A DNA stretch of 64,000 bases, taken from positions 902,818 to 966,817 of the forward strand of contig SSNP01000107.1 in assembly GCA_006937955.1 (NCBI GenBank), in the 5' to 3' direction. Positions 1-12,135 of the stretch are shown here, one piece after another. This DNA is from Pachypanchax playfairii. Taxonomy: Eukaryota > Chordata > Actinopteri > Cyprinodontiformes > Aplocheilidae. Within the stretch, counting starts at the first letter, position 1. Each line of letters starts with the position of its first letter. Position numbers and translations under genes: made by a program. The notes under the pieces are model-generated. The model searched no databases and had not been told where the DNA came from. It worked only from the letters and a program-made list of their open reading frames with translations.

Positions 1-219
1 GGTCTTGCTCCACTTTATTTATCTGTGCTTTTAACACTTTATGCCCCTACTAGAGCCAAAAGATCTAGCAATCAGAACCGTTTTGTGATCTCTAGAACAA
101 AGCTGAAGTCTCGGGGAGATCGGGACTTTTCAGTAGCAGGCCCCAGGCTATGGAACAGTCTTCCTAAGATAAGATCTTACCACTTTCAGACAAAGTTACA
201 AATACATTTCTTTAGTTAA
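1..219 (+). mobile_element. LINE ORF2 C-terminal fragment
   Basis: Frame 1 is open from the window edge to a stop near 219. It reads GLAPLYLS, then YAPTRAKRSS, and ends with GDRDFSVAGPRLWNSLP. This is the usual C-terminal signature of fish non-LTR retrotransposon ORF2 proteins (GLAP..L, R.LRSS, GDR.F....P.LWN.LP). It is only the tail of the protein; the reverse transcriptase lies outside the window or is missing. It sits in a sipa1l2 intron, antisense to the gene. The clade (L2- or Rex-like) is not certain. Confidence 0.75.
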
Positions 220-459
220 ATGCCAAATATTTGGTCCTAATGATTCCTGGGATTGTGAGATTTCCATTGACTTTAGAAAACGCTTGCATTGTGCTCTTGC
301 AATAAATCTCTTTGAAACAGGCAAACTCGCTAAAATGTCAAAATATAATTTGAAGACTTAGAATTAGCATCAAGGTACTTGACCTCAGATTGCTGGTAAT
401 ATCCTGAGTGTGCATTAGCACTGAAGTGCCTGGCTACAACAAGAAATCAGTGCACTCAC

Positions 460-648
460 CCCTTGCTCATCCAGTTTGAGGAGCTGCTCAGGGACTTTAG
501 GAGAGTTGATGGCCAGTCTCAGACATTGGATATTCAGCTCAGGGATGACGTATTCGAGCACCTCCTTCAGCGGCAGGCCACGAGCAGTTCCATGTCTTGC
601 AGTAGATGGAATGGCATCTTCCAGGATGGCTCCACGAAGAGTGGTTAA
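460..648 (-). CDS. sipa1l2: sipa1l2 coding exon 3 (start of RapGAP region)
   Basis: This 189-base exon is phase 0 at both ends and encodes 63 residues starting LTTLRGAILEDAIPSTARHG and ending EQLLKLDEQG. The sequence matches the SIPA1L family just before and into the RapGAP domain. The minus-strand acceptor is TTTTCTGTTAG at 649 and the donor GTGAGT begins at 459. It follows the 3243-3376 exon in frame. The family activates the GTPase activity of Rap1/Rap2 and acts as a scaffold at synapses and other membranes. The catalytic Asn-thumb part of the domain lies in exons beyond the window start. The paralog call rests on the first exon, which is clearly closer to SIPA1L2 than to SIPA1L1. Confidence 0.93.
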
Positions 649-822
649 CTAACAGAAAATTAAGTAGTCAAGATTTTTTAGTTAAATGCAGTGTGTCATA
701 TACAGTTCTACATTTACACTTTGTCTTGTTTAGGTATGCTCTTAGATGTGCTGTCTGTTTTTCCTCAGGCAAACTCCTACATTACGATGCCTCTAGACCA
801 CATTAGGAGCTCAAATTTTTAA

Positions 823-1392
823 AGAAGCCCTTCCATTAAAAACGGTTTTTCTGAGGTTTCTGTTGAATATTTTAGCTCCACAGGTGTTCTTACCTTCATA
901 GTGGGTGTAAAAACAGGTCAACAAATTCACTTTCAGAGTTAATCTCTCAAACTATGCAGGTGCTGATAAAACCCGAGTTAGAATGGCCTGTATCTGTTTC
1001 GTCACAATTCCTTGGTTCGTTAGTATTCGGCAGCTCCCGCAGTTGAACCACTCCTAGCATGCTGCTTGCTAAAAGCTGTAGCATAACGTAGCAAACAGGA
1101 AGAGAGTACGTGTGACGTTGCAATGCTCAGCGGGGTAGGAAACAGTATACCTTGCTCTCATAGGCTAGTTTGTTAGCCAATCCGAGTCAAGCAAATCCGG
1201 ATAATGAATATGAACGAGCTACTGCTTGAGGCCTGTTGCAACGAGCCGAAATCACCCGAATTTTATTGCAGACAGATTGAAAGATCTGTTATCAGTGTTT
1301 CCTAATGTTTTTTAGATATAAAATTTTTTACATTACAGGTAAATAATTAAAAAATAACCACAAAGTCCTGAAATTTGTATGAAATGGCCTCT
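823..1392 (+). mobile_element. TTAA-flanked miniature transposon, copy A
   Basis: The element starts AGAAGCCCTTCC and ends ATGGCCTCT, an inverted pair of the family terminus AGAGGCC. It is flanked by TTAA at 819-822 and TCAA (one change) at 1393-1396. Four more copies occur in the window, near 20395, 38862, 43698 and 49295. It has no coding capacity and is about 570 bp. The TTAA target suggests mobilisation by a piggyBac-type transposase, but the terminus is not the classic piggyBac sequence, so the superfamily is inferred. It lies in an intron of sipa1l2. Confidence 0.8.
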
Positions 1393-2129
1393 TCAAATAA
1401 TTAACACAGGCTAACTGAACAGTAAGTTTTTGTGCTAATAAACCCATGAATGTGTCAGGAAAATTGCCCCAAGGCATGTACTCCTTCAACTCATGCTGTT
1501 GTTTGGAACATCAAAGACATGTTTACACTCATAAATCTCATTTCCATTTACACGGCACTATGGACATAAGTGTTAGCAGTCAATGACCATCTGACAGAGA
1601 GGCTTTCTGAAAGCAGATTACTTAACAGACTTAGTGAGAAAGGGAGTGTGAGAGAGGCAATGGGACAGAGAGACTAGAGGGGGCACTGAGGCTAAGTGAT
1701 AGGAATTAACACAAATATACACCCCAGCGGTTGGGAAGTTAAAACACTGTCTGCATGCGACTTACATGGTTACCATGACCCAAATACATTGTTTTACCAT
1801 GGGAGTGGTGCTTCAAACCAAGAATGGTGCTGGATATCAGTCAGTGACATTTCCCTGCCTGAAGCATCTGTTGCGCCTGAATTATTCAGTGAATGAGACC
1901 AACCAGCATCAATCAAGAAAAGCTTTCAGTACGCTGGGGAAACTCCGGCTTTGCATCTTTGTTTTTGGATTAATCATGTTGTGAGTGCATATGTGCATGA
2001 GCCTAGGGTATGTGCATGTGAAAGCGAGCAAGTGAGGATGATCACACCAACTCTGATAGACAGCTTCAGTGTTTGCATGACTGGCCAGAACAGCTGGATA
2101 TGTTCGGGTGCTCAGACCAGGTTTACTTA

Positions 2130-2752
2130 TGGCGCTTTTCCACTGGCATTTTCTAGCCCCACACAACTCACCCCGAAATGACACGGCGCAGACCGGTTGT
2201 GTTTCCAGTGTGTTCACAGAAGTGAGGGCAAAGGCGTGGACGAGGGCGGGGTTTTACTCCGGCTGTCTTTCACAGCATGGTAGTCTGCATTCATCTTCGT
2301 CACCTGCTTCAAAGTCCCCTGAAAGCCATGAGCGGCCATGGAGTCCGAGAGCTCAATAGACTTTTTCTTCAGCCATCAAAGACAGAAAAGTTTTCACCTC
2401 AACATTGTTCCATCGACTCGCCATTTTTAATTGTAACACAAGCAATAAAACAACAAAAGTTTTCAAAGGTTTATCTGTGCCGCTATTTATTGACATAACT
2501 TCGGGCTCTTTTTGCCACACCAATCAGAGGTCAACAGTGAAGAAGTGTGCGAGCTAGCATCATCATCTATCACAGCCAATCACTGCACAACGGGTGCTAC
2601 GGTTTGATTCCTGTACGATTACTGATCATACCACCTTCTGAGGTGGAACTGAAAATCCACGGCTTAGCCCCAAAAATGGATTGTGGAAATACTCTCAAAC
2701 TGAGCTGTGCGGTGATGTGCGGGGCTGAGTAGGAACCAGTGGAAAAGCGCCA
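2130..2752. mobile_element. PIF/Harbinger-like MITE
   Basis: The ends are perfect inverted repeats of TGGCGCTTTTCCACTGG, flanked by TTA at 2127-2129 and 2753-2755. A 3-bp TTA/TAA duplication with no coding capacity is typical of nonautonomous PIF/Harbinger elements. Several short open frames inside look like chance. It lies in the sipa1l2 intron between exons 2 and 3. Confidence 0.78.
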
Positions 2753-3242
2753 TTAGAGTACTTGACTGGGTCCTAACCTGAATAATCTCAAATTACTGAA
2801 TACACTATGTGAATAATGGAATATCAATGCTCTAGCTTGTAAAAAATATTTGAAGAGATAAAGGTTTTTCCTACCATGTCTAGAGTAATTTATAAAGGAA
2901 GAAAATTGTTGCGACCAAAAGTTTGACATTTCCATCAAGCAGCAGTTACTAACTTGTAGCATGTTAGATTGGTAGTGTACGTAGCACCTCCTGTCCTGCC
3001 TGCTCTCTCCTGCAAAACACAACCCTTGTTCTGGTGTTTTAAAGCCTTTTTAAACAAACTTCATGCTTATGTTGTCAGCCTCAACCAATCACACTGAACA
3101 AACAGAGACTGTGTAGCAGCATCCCGACTTGTTTGCTTTTTCTCTTTACACATGTACTCACATCCGTTTGGTTTTATGACCACCGTTGTGTCTGACTCTA
3201 CAGGTGTATCAATATTAAACAAGTTGTGGTAAAAGAGTTTAC

Positions 3243-3376
3243 CTGACTGGTTCTGAAGGTGATCCGATAGTTGTACTGCATTCCCTCTTTGTCCTTTCCA
3301 TCATCCAGCTTCTCTCTGCGGACGCTCACTGCTACAGGTCCCAGATTGTCATCTACCCCAAAATAGTTTTGGTGCT
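3243..3376 (-). CDS. sipa1l2: sipa1l2 coding exon 2
   Basis: This 134-base exon begins with two bases that complete the Glu codon split at the end of exon 1, then encodes 44 residues beginning HQNYFGVDDNLGPVAVSVRR and ending YNYRITFRTSQ. This is the conserved stretch that follows AYYY.KFFYGKE in SIPA1L proteins. The acceptor is TTTCCCTCTAG just above 3376 and the donor GTAAAC starts at 3242. The phase fits both neighbours exactly (1 in, 0 out). No stops or missing conserved residues were seen. Confidence 0.94.
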
Positions 3377-4448
3377 CTAGAGGGAAAGCGAGAAAAAAGA
3401 TGCATTCCAGGAACTGTTGTGATTATTTTGAAAATTCATTAAAATTAAATGCATAGGATTTCTTGAAGTAATGTAACTTAATACAGTATTGTTGTTTGTT
3501 GAGAAATGATGGAGTTACATTCAAATCTTTTGGTCAATTTGGTCAAATCTAAAAAAAATGTTGTGCAAGATATTGCAGTAATGTGTGAAATCCTAGTATC
3601 TGTTAGCACTCGGAGTGTGAATGGCTCTCAGCTGCTGCTACTTCCACATGACGTTGTAACTCAAAATCTGCAAAAATGACTGAGTTATAGTCATTTTGTA
3701 TTCGCTAAAGTGAGCTTGCTGTGACAAATAGAACTGACTTGACACCAAAGTTTTAAAGTGATAATTTAAAGGAATAATTCACAGCTATAATTACATACAA
3801 TTTAAACTGACTAAGGTACAGCTAGTTTTGTGTTTACTAATGTCAATTATCTGTGGCAGCCATTTTGAATCAAGTTGACCACAAAAGTTAATTAGCTGTA
3901 TATGTACATTCGGTGATCACTTTCTGTGCATTTCATTAAAATTCATCCAGCTGTTCATGAGTTATTTTACTAAAACACACAAACGTGCACGCACACACAA
4001 CCACATACAGGTAGAAAGATTATTATCCATCTACTATTTTTCAATGGCAAATTATAAAACAAAGAAAATGTTTTATTTAGATTATCTTTATGATAAATTT
4101 ATAAGCTTAATTATTCTTCAGAACAACAACAGTAATTAGAAGCTCTTTGAAGATTAGAACAATCCTGAGTTTATGAAGCAGAGAAAGTGAAACAGTGATG
4201 TGGGCAAAAAACAGTCTATGCAATATTGGGAAACAGATATCTATTGATCATCCCTCATACCATTGACAATCAAAGCCCCAGTTAAATGCACTCTGTGCTC
4301 CTCTTAAACATGCTCATAACATTCAAAGTTTACTGAAACAAAGTTTAGAATCCTCTAATTATGAAAGTACAGGCGTAATGCTTGTTACACCCTTTTAACT
4401 TAAGAGACAGCTAATCAATTATTCTGAGTATTAACAGTGATGTCTAGT

Positions 4449-4656
4449 TGGGCGGCTGTGGCTCAGTGGTTAGATCTGAAGATTGGTGGATCGATCCCGG
4501 CTTCCGCTACCACATGTCGAAGTGTCCTTGGGCAAGAGACTGAACCCTGTGTTGCCCCCCGATCTTCATATCGGGTTGTGTGAATGGGTAAATGTAAAAC
4601 TTGTAGTGTGAAAGCGACTGACTAGAAAAGTGCTATACAAATACAGGACATTTACC
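4449..4656 (+). mobile_element. tRNA-derived SINE with intact 9-bp duplication
   Basis: The head has a tRNA-like A box (TGGCTCAGTGGTTAG) and B box (GGATCGATCCC). The body contains CACATGTCGAAGTGTCCTTG and ends with AAAGTGCTATACAAATACAG, typical of an abundant fish SINE. Direct repeats ATGTCTAGT at 4440-4448 and 4657-4665 are the target-site duplication, so this is a complete insertion. The B box keeps the core needed for RNA polymerase III. It lies in sipa1l2 intron 1, antisense to the gene. Confidence 0.88.
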
Positions 4657-4911
4657 ATGTCTAGTGAATTAGTTTAGCTGTGCCCTGAAGTCAACCTGCT
4701 ATCAATTTAACACATAGTAGAGAAGATCATTGGTTTTAAAGAGTGTAAAGAGGTCCAAGGGCTATGAGGGGAAAATTAAATACTTGTGAACGACTGTCGA
4801 ATGTAGACTCTGACTCAGACTGGTGCCAAAACTAGCCATTCAAAAAAGCATTTTTTAAATGTATTTATGTGAAATACACACATTATTGCATTTATCACTA
4901 CTACTACTACT

Positions 4912-4950
4912 GTCATTTAGCAGACGCTTTTATCCAAAGCGACTTACATT
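4912..4950 (+). repeat. V-SINE conserved core fragment
   Basis: GTCATTTAGCAGACGCTTTT followed by ATCCAAAGCGACTTACATT is the conserved central domain of vertebrate V-SINEs (the HE1/DANA group). A short CTA/ACT repeat precedes it. No head or tail could be placed. A poly-T run follows at about 5056-5073. Confidence 0.7.
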
Positions 4951-7496
4951 GAGAGAACATACAAGCAAGAATTCAAAAAGAAGGAAAAAAATATAAGGAG
5001 GCGGACAGTTTGGAGTCCAGTTTAATTCCGACGCTGATACATCAAGTGTATCAATTTTTTTTTTTTTTTTTTTATCAAGGTTATTATCAAATAATTTGAT
5101 CTGAATGCAGAACTGGTGAAATTATTATTGCACTGGTAATCTTTCTAAGTTCATTTCTACCCCTGACAGAATATCAATTTTTATTATCGAGTCTATTTAT
5201 ATATACTTATTCACACGAAATGCTGTGAGGACTGATGATGAACGAACAGTGACACTCATCACTGTGAGCTGTGGGGCACCATAAAACCTTTCCAAATGAC
5301 TCACCTGAATTAGAACATGAGAAGTCAGACTCATGGTTGAAGTACTGGAATATAAAAAGTACAGAAATAACTCAAGCCTGAACATTTTGACTGACTATGA
5401 CCCAGAAATTCACACAAACCTCCAGTTTTTTTTGAAAGCCAGTAACACAGCTGATTCTTGAACAATGCTTTCTATTGTATAGCACAAAATAAATTCATAT
5501 TTTGAATAGAACATTTGATCAAAGCTTGTCATGTTTCTGAAGTTGTACATTTATTAACTTGGGATGCAGACAGGAAATACCACCCACAAAATCTGCGAGC
5601 TAGGAAACCTAACAGGTTTGATAGGTTAAAGCAAGAGAAAGTGGATTCTTTGTACCTTTACTACACTGCTCACAGAAGGTCTTGTTTTGTGTAGATTTAG
5701 GTACTTTTTTGTGAAAAATGTGTCTTTTCTTGTTGTGTCTGTGTGCTTTTAGTGTTCCAGTTTGATTGTGCATACATCTCAGCTTTAGATTGACCATAAC
5801 CACAAGTGTGTATGGTTCTCTAGCTCACGATCACGGCTCTGTAATACACAGATGGCATTTCCAGAATGTGACCTGCCTCTCAGTCAAAATCAGCCAGACT
5901 AGGCTTAACTGTCCCATGACCCTGGGAAAGATTAAGCAGGTATAGCTGGATTATTTGATGAACTTGCCAAGCAATTTTTATGAGCTGTTGATAAAAGGAG
6001 ATTTGTATAAAATTTAAATTAAGTATCAGGCCTCGGGAGATTATAGACCAAACATACATTAGTTCAATGACAGGTTATCTGAACAGTGGCAGGCCAGACA
6101 GGCATAAAATCTAGCACATTTGGTGATGTGTACAATCTCTGAATAATTATTTTGAGCTATGAGCAAACTGTGCATGTATATAGGTGTGTTTAAAACACAA
6201 GAAAGGAGTGGAGCTTTGTACATTTCATGCAGAGTCTTGAGCAAACATTCTCTAATCCATGCATAAGGCGAGGAAAGAACCTGGATTTAACTACAAAACA
6301 CAAACTTCGAAAGATGCCTATAGCGCTAACATTTGCAAAGAGAGTTTGACTGAAATTTGAATTTTCCATCTATGTTTTACAACATTTAGGAGTGTAAAAA
6401 AGTTCATTCTTGTCACTGCAGAACAAGTTTGACAAGAATCTGCATGAATAATAAATTAACTGCATGGCGATAAAGCCGTGTTAACCGAAAAATGCATGAC
6501 CTGTCAGGGAAATTGAACTGAAGGCAAATGCACAAGTTCAGATGGTGTTAGCAGGGTGTTTGTGGTGTAGGAGGGCCAATATGCATCCAGACAGCAACAG
6601 CATAGTAAATGAGAAAGCAACGACTGTAGAGGAAAATTTTGGTCAACACATCGTTTTATATGTCAGTTGTGATCCTCTATTTCTCCTGACTATTAGGAAG
6701 AAGCTACTAAATGGATTACTTTGACAATCATGTCAAAAAGGAATTATTTGGGCTTAATTTCCTGTCCTCCTGACCTCAAACAGGACAGAGATGTCTTTAA
6801 AAATCTTTTTTTAATCCCCAACATAATTTCAATGATTTTTACATATTATGTTCTTTACTTTTCTCTTTTGGTTGTACATTTTTTGACCACCCAGTTATGT
6901 GACCGTACATATAGGAAGTGAAATACAAAGACGCTTTTAATCCACGGAGAATGACCGAGGTCCAGGCAGTCAATAAGATCAAAGTTAATTTTAGGCTGGT
7001 TGTAAAGCGGTGACACATTGTCAAGTTTGCATGAATGTGCATTTGTGGTAAAGTGCAGGTGATGACAAGCTTGTCTATTCAATAAAACACCTCATTAAAA
7101 AAGGGCAAGGGCTATTTTAATTTACTGTGTAAACAAGGCTTCTTTAGGTAAACTTAGACATCATATTTAAAAAAGCAGATGACTTCCCAATAATTCATGT
7201 TTCCCAAAAAGAAATATTTAAAATGTCTAATCCAATGTCTTTTAAAGTGTGTCTGACGTTCAGGTCTCAATAAAACATTTAGAAGCGTTCTCACTTTGTT
7301 TAATAAATTATGGTGCAAATTTGTGTTGTTTGACACTCATAAGGCAAGTGTGAATGTTTTTTATGTGCTTCATACAAGTCTCAGTTTCGAAGGCTAATGA
7401 AACCAGAACTTACAAAATACATAAAAACGTAACTCTTTGTTTACATCTTACATAAATGTTGAAAAGCATGTGTGAGCTTGTGTTTTTCTTGATAAA

Positions 7497-7664
7497 ATGG
7501 TGAAACGCTGTATAGCAGGTGGTTGTAGCAACACTGCTTCTTCATCTACATATTTCCCTAAATCAAAGCCAGAGAATGAGGAAATCACTCACACGGAAAT
7601 AAAAGAGTTCAAGAGGACCAAATGTAGATGTTCTCACTCAAGATGCAGAAATCCTCTTTTCTGA
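7497..7664 (+). pseudogene. THAP-domain start, degraded remnant
   Basis: A 55-codon frame starts MVKRCIAGGCSNTASSSTYF and continues P-K. The opening, with Cys5 and Cys10 (C-X4-C), N-T and a later FP, matches the first exon of THAP-type C2CH zinc-finger proteins. The invariant Trp and the closing C-X2-H of the domain are absent before the stop. THAP domains also occur in fish DNA transposons, and this copy lies in a sipa1l2 intron among transposon debris. It is best read as a transposon or gene fragment, not a working gene. Confidence 0.45.
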
Positions 7665-7824
7665 ATGTCACACTCTCAACATTCTCAGTTCGTGAATGTT
7701 ATGAATACAAAACGACTGGAGTTTGAAATGAGCTGCGGCTGCCAGATCAACAGGATCTTTCTGTGCACTCTGAAACAAACTGCTATCGTGAGGACGCATC
7801 AAGAATGTTACTTTTTTCTTCTTA

Positions 7825-8074
7825 AGCCGTTTTCAGACAGAAATTTGGGAATAATTGCTGCCAATCTGATCCGGTCGTTAATCGTAGTTGTCTTTTTAGA
7901 CACACCACTGTTTTGAACGCAAACACCGTCCACCAGAACGTTCGCTCTTATTATGCACGATAAGTCCTGGACCAGATTATGCGGGCCGACACCGCAACGG
8001 AGCTTTCAGACAGAAAAGCGCAACGGACGAAGCTGGGAACATTCCCTTTTTTCATGGCATGTCTGAAAGGGGCT
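7825..8074. mobile_element. Short MITE, AGCC..TTTCAGACA termini, TTA duplication
   Basis: The left end AGCCGTTTTCAGACAG is inverted at the right end as CATGTCTGAAAGGGGCT. TTA flanks both sides (7822-7824 and 8075-8077). It is 250 bp with no coding capacity. The duplication fits PIF/Harbinger. The ends differ by a few bases, so it is not very young. It lies in sipa1l2 intron 1. Confidence 0.65.
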
Positions 8075-9370
8075 TTACAGTAGTCACAACACAAACACAC
8101 ACACACAGATAACCAAAGAGAGAAAAACTCTTAGTGCCATGCTCATGTCAGGATCTGACATTAGTAACTTAGTGAGAGATTTGTTGGTGGATTTTGGTCT
8201 CTTTTCTTTCTCTTTCTCTCCTTCTTCTGCTCTGATCTGACTGTTTATCCATAACATTCATTTGCATCCATAATGACACTGAGACTGACTGTGTTTGATC
8301 GGCAGAACTTGAAGCCGGTGGAATGGATTTCGGCTCAAACATATACAGCTGTGTGCATCAAAACCGGTTCTCTTCATTTTCTCTTCTCATTCAGAAAGAG
8401 ACAAACACTCAAAAACGACAGATTCTTGATCTGATTCTCCATTTTCTGCCACAGTAATCACTTTGTTTACAGCTATCGTTTCTGCCTTTCATCACTTCTT
8501 GTAAATGCGCCTGTCTCAAAATTGTGCAGAGATATTCCATAAATATGCATATTGGAGACTTTATCAATAAAAATCTGCACTGGAAGTGTCCACAGGGCAC
8601 AAATGTAACATTGATTGATATGAAGAAGTAAAATAACATCAAAATTGCATGTCAGAGACACTTTAAAATGAGCAATGAAGCAGGATGTTCCTATAGTTGC
8701 TCATCAGAGTAAAATCAAAGGTACATTTAATCACATCATACAGACTCAAGCATATGAGTCTGAAAGGTAAAGCAGCTGTTTTCTGGAGGGATTAAGAATG
8801 GGTAATTTAATCTGCTGAGAGCAGCAAGCACAGTGAGTAAAACAGATGTATAATGTGGTGATTGGTCTGGGTCACTATGGTATCCTCAGTGTCAGCCACA
8901 TAGATGTTTTAATGAGGAGAGTGAGGACCTCAGCGTAGTTCTGCTGACCCTTACACTTCGTATGAGGAGTCTTCACACCCCAATGGTCTCCGTCGGGAAC
9001 AGCTGCAACACGCCCTTTCATTCACCCCTCTCTTTGTATGCGACTAATCATAGTTTTGTTGGAGGGGTCCGGGGTGGGATAAAACCTCAGGATGACATAG
9101 CCACATTATCGTAGAAGTGCAAGAGCAACTTCTTTCACACAAGTTTTAATTATTTATAGTCACAGTTTATAGTTATAAACATTTAATTTGTTTTGTCCTA
9201 CAAAATACTTGGGCTAGTAAAATATTTGAACCTATGAGCATTAAACCGTGTGGAACATAGTTTCACAAGATATTTTGTTGAGATCTGTTTCAACAAAATT
9301 ATTTTGGTTCAAAGAAGTTAATAAGTAACACAGAACCATCCAAATCCTGCTAAGGCAATACTGTGAACTT

Positions 9371-9400
<30 letters not shown>
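9371..9400 (+). repeat. (AAAAC)n simple repeat
   Basis: A-rich pentanucleotide run about 28 bases past the exon 1 donor of sipa1l2, inside the intron. On the coding strand it is a T/G-rich run downstream of the splice site. Confidence 0.8.
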
Positions 9401-9402
<2 letters not shown>

Positions 9403-9428
9403 ATTAAAAAATTAGTAGCATAACTTAC

Positions 9429-10941
9429 CTTTCCCATAGAAATATTTGTGGTAGTAGTATGCTCCAAGATCAATGTGCTCAATGATGTAGCGTTTGACCT
9501 TCTCCCTGTGGATTGCTTGGTTTTCTCGAGGCACCTCCAGCACAGAGACGCCTGCATTGGTACAGTGGGAACTTAGCGATGACTCAAATGAGCAACTCTC
9601 TGATATTCCACTGTAGTTGGCACTGTTGACTCTGGAAAGGGAGATCCTTCTCTCACCCTCACCACCAATCTCATTACGAAAGTGCGGACAGCTCAGCACC
9701 AGGTTGTTGCTCTTTCCATCCCCCTCATCTGCATCCAGGTTCTCCTTGGGGTTCAAGTCCTCTCTGCTTCCAAGCGGAGACTCAAACATAGGAGTTCCAC
9801 TGCTACAACCTGTTGCTCCACCATCTGCTCCAGATCCAGATACAACCCCTATTCCACCTATTGATACTCCAATGCCCCCGACTCCCCCTCCTACCGAGGC
9901 AGCTGAAGCCCCAGTGGTAGTGTTCTTTCTCTGGCTCAGGTTAGCTCTGCTTGCAACTGCTTCACTAATGTTAAAAATCACGCTCTGAACGTCATAGTGT
10001 GCAAAACATTTTTGAAAGCTCAGTGGTCGACGGTCATCCTCTATGGAAAGTCGCAGGGCATCACTCTCACTCTTAATGGTCCGCAGCTTCCTGAACAGAG
10101 AAGTTTCACTTGATTCTGACTTAAGACGCCTCATAAAAGATTTCTCCTGTTCCCGACTGTAGAGGACAGAACTATCTATGTAATCATAACCTGGAATGTG
10201 AACAAACTCTCCCCTGGCAATTTGTGCTGCTGTCTGCAAGCTTGGAGATAAGGAGGCATCACAGCGTAACAACTCTGGAAAACCCAGAGGTGGAATGCTA
10301 CGATGGTCCAGGTTCTCCACTCTGTAGCCCCTTAGCATGGTGAAGAAGCCCTCTCCAGTAAGGCCTTGACGATCGATGGAAGATGTGCTGCCATATTCGC
10401 GGTGAAGAGATGCTCCTGTGTTTGGATTGACAGCATTCTGGTCCATTATGTCCTCAGAGTCAATGTCACTTATAGTGACATCACTGTTGCTACGTTGACG
10501 GATTGGGTGAAGACCCTTCAGTGGGGATTGGCTGAGAATGTCACCCCATGTGTATTTGTCAGTGTAGTCCACTTCCACACAGACTGCTTCACCTTGTTCT
10601 AGCAATTCCACAGTATGTTCCTGTTGTCCATTCTGAAAAACTGGTATCACACTCTGGTAGTTTGGTGAAGGTCGTCCATCCCATCCATCTTTCCTTGGCG
10701 GCCATTCTGTCACTCTGGCCCTAACACCCATTTTAGGCATTGCTGGGGTACCATTTGTTTTACCTGCACCATCAGATTTCACCTGTATGCTTGAGACTGG
10801 TGGTCCCATGTTTCCATTCAAGGCCTTAAGTTTCCTGCTAAATAGCTCCTCTGACTGCATGACTCTGGAGTATTCTTCAGTGGTACCCACAATTCCCACA
10901 AGGGTTGGTTTGTTATCTGTCAGAGGGCTCAGAATACTCAT
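9429..10941 (-). CDS. sipa1l2: sipa1l2 first coding exon (N-terminal half)
   Basis: The exon carries 504 complete codons plus one base. It ends AAAG|GTAAGT at 9429/9428, and the split codon completes as Glu in exon 2. The start ATG at 10941 is supported by an in-frame TGA a short way upstream and by alignment of VMQSEELFSRKLKALNGNMG near residue 27. Diagnostic blocks are PKMGVRARVTEWPP (about 69-82), LHPIRQRSNSDVTISDIDSE (144-163), DQNAVNPNTGASLHREYGST (167-186), KCFAHYDVQS and the closing AYYYHKYFYGK. These match SIPA1L2 rather than SIPA1L1 or SIPA1L3. A Gly/Ser-rich insert near residues 345-375 looks fish-specific. SIPA1L2 is a RapGAP and PDZ scaffold of synapses and vesicle traffic. This part is the long N-terminal region before the GAP domain; the GAP, PDZ and coiled coil lie off the window. 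Confidence 0.96.
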
Positions 10942-11197
10942 ATCCTGCCGGCGGATTCTTTGAACAGCAGATTTTCAGGAAGCATCTTCATCACATCATG
11001 TGATTTGCTCACTTGTAAGTGGAGAAGGATCCTTTTTCCAGAATCAAACAAACAGCCGTCGTCATAATTCATAGAGGACAGGTGACATCACAAACACCAT
11101 TTGGATGTCAAGGACAAGGGTCTGAAGAGAAGTGTGGCACAGCGGTCTTTTCTCACAGCATGTCAGCGATTTAGAAAGACAGCTGGAAGAGATAAAT
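10942..11197 (-). other. sipa1l2: sipa1l2 5' UTR part of first coding exon
   Basis: A strong minus-strand acceptor with a pyrimidine tract ending TTTCTGTTCTGCAG sits at 11198-11199, so the exon probably starts at 11197. The 5' UTR then holds several upstream ATGs. One is a 3-codon frame near the exon start and another is a 12-codon frame beginning MVFVMSPV. These could damp translation. Upstream non-coding exons and the promoter were not located; they may lie further right. Confidence 0.6.
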
Positions 11198-11753
11198 CTG
11201 CAGAACAGAAACAAAAACAAAAGAAACTGTTCAGTACACAGCAAGTTCTGAAACACTGCAACCCTACAATTGAAAAATAAAAGCAGTGCATGAATGGTAC
11301 ATTTGAATCAGCTACAAAAATGACTTTACTACCAACTCAAACAGTTACCTTGAGATAAAAGTGTCATGATGAAGTGCATTTGAGCTGTATTAGTTTATGA
11401 ACTATAACTTTATCACCTAATATGTAATATGTAAATTAGTCGGGAATGATAAAAGCAGATGCAATGATGGATTTAATATCAGATAGAATATATTGTTCCT
11501 AGTGTTTCCAGTTGATACCTAACAGACGGCAGTGAAGCAAATTGCAGTAACAAGAGACAGATGTTCAATTAAATGTTTGCATGTATCAGTATCTGCAAAT
11601 TCTTATGACTGAGCTGTTATTTCTTATTCAATGCCAATTTCCCTTTACCTCTTTTGTTTGATAAAGTTGGTTGAAAGAAATACTAATAAAAACTTGATAA
11701 AAGACTGTGCCAAAGAAACGGACATTGCACTTAAATGCACTGACGGGTGGGGC

Positions 11754-11781
11754 TTTACTTTACTTTACTTTACTTTACTAC
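11754..11781 (+). repeat. (TTTAC)n simple repeat
   Basis: About five tandem TTTAC units. No other feature was seen between 11200 and 12000. Confidence 0.85.
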
Positions 11782-12007
11782 TTCAACTTCATTTCAGTTG
11801 TTGGCCCTTATCAGTGTAATCAGAAATATTATGAAACAAAAGAAATGAACAGACAAAAAGCTGATATCAACAGTTTTATTCATCATCAGTATCTCTGAGG
11901 GTGGAAATGTCAAATTTCAGATGCAGCACTGCAAACTTCCATGTTATTATTATCTTCTATAAGTATGTTCCCTACGCAATGTAAATATGAGCTGCACTAT
12001 TGTTAAA

Positions 12008-12135
12008 CACTGTGATGGGCTGGTGACCTGGCCAGGTGTTACCCCGCCTTTCGCTCTGGACCACTGGAGAAAGACACCAGCCCCCACGACCCTGAACAGG
12101 AACAAGTGGGTATAGATTATGACTGACTGATTGAC
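12008..12135 (+). repeat. L2-like LINE/SINE 3' end fragment
   Basis: CTGTGATGGGCTGGTGACCT is followed by ACCCCGCCTTTCGC, CACCAGCCCCC and GACCCTGAACAGGA, then a decayed GACTGACTGATTGA tail. This is the widely shared 3' end of fish L2-type LINEs and the SINEs that use them. Only the end is present. The stretch from here to 13078 shows nothing further. Confidence 0.75.

Noticed and set aside
4449..4530. tRNA gene
   Set aside because: A and B boxes are present, but the body continues as a SINE with a 9-bp target duplication and does not fold as a full cloverleaf.
9617..9988. 123-codon plus-strand frame
   Set aside because: It is the antisense shadow of sipa1l2 exon 1.
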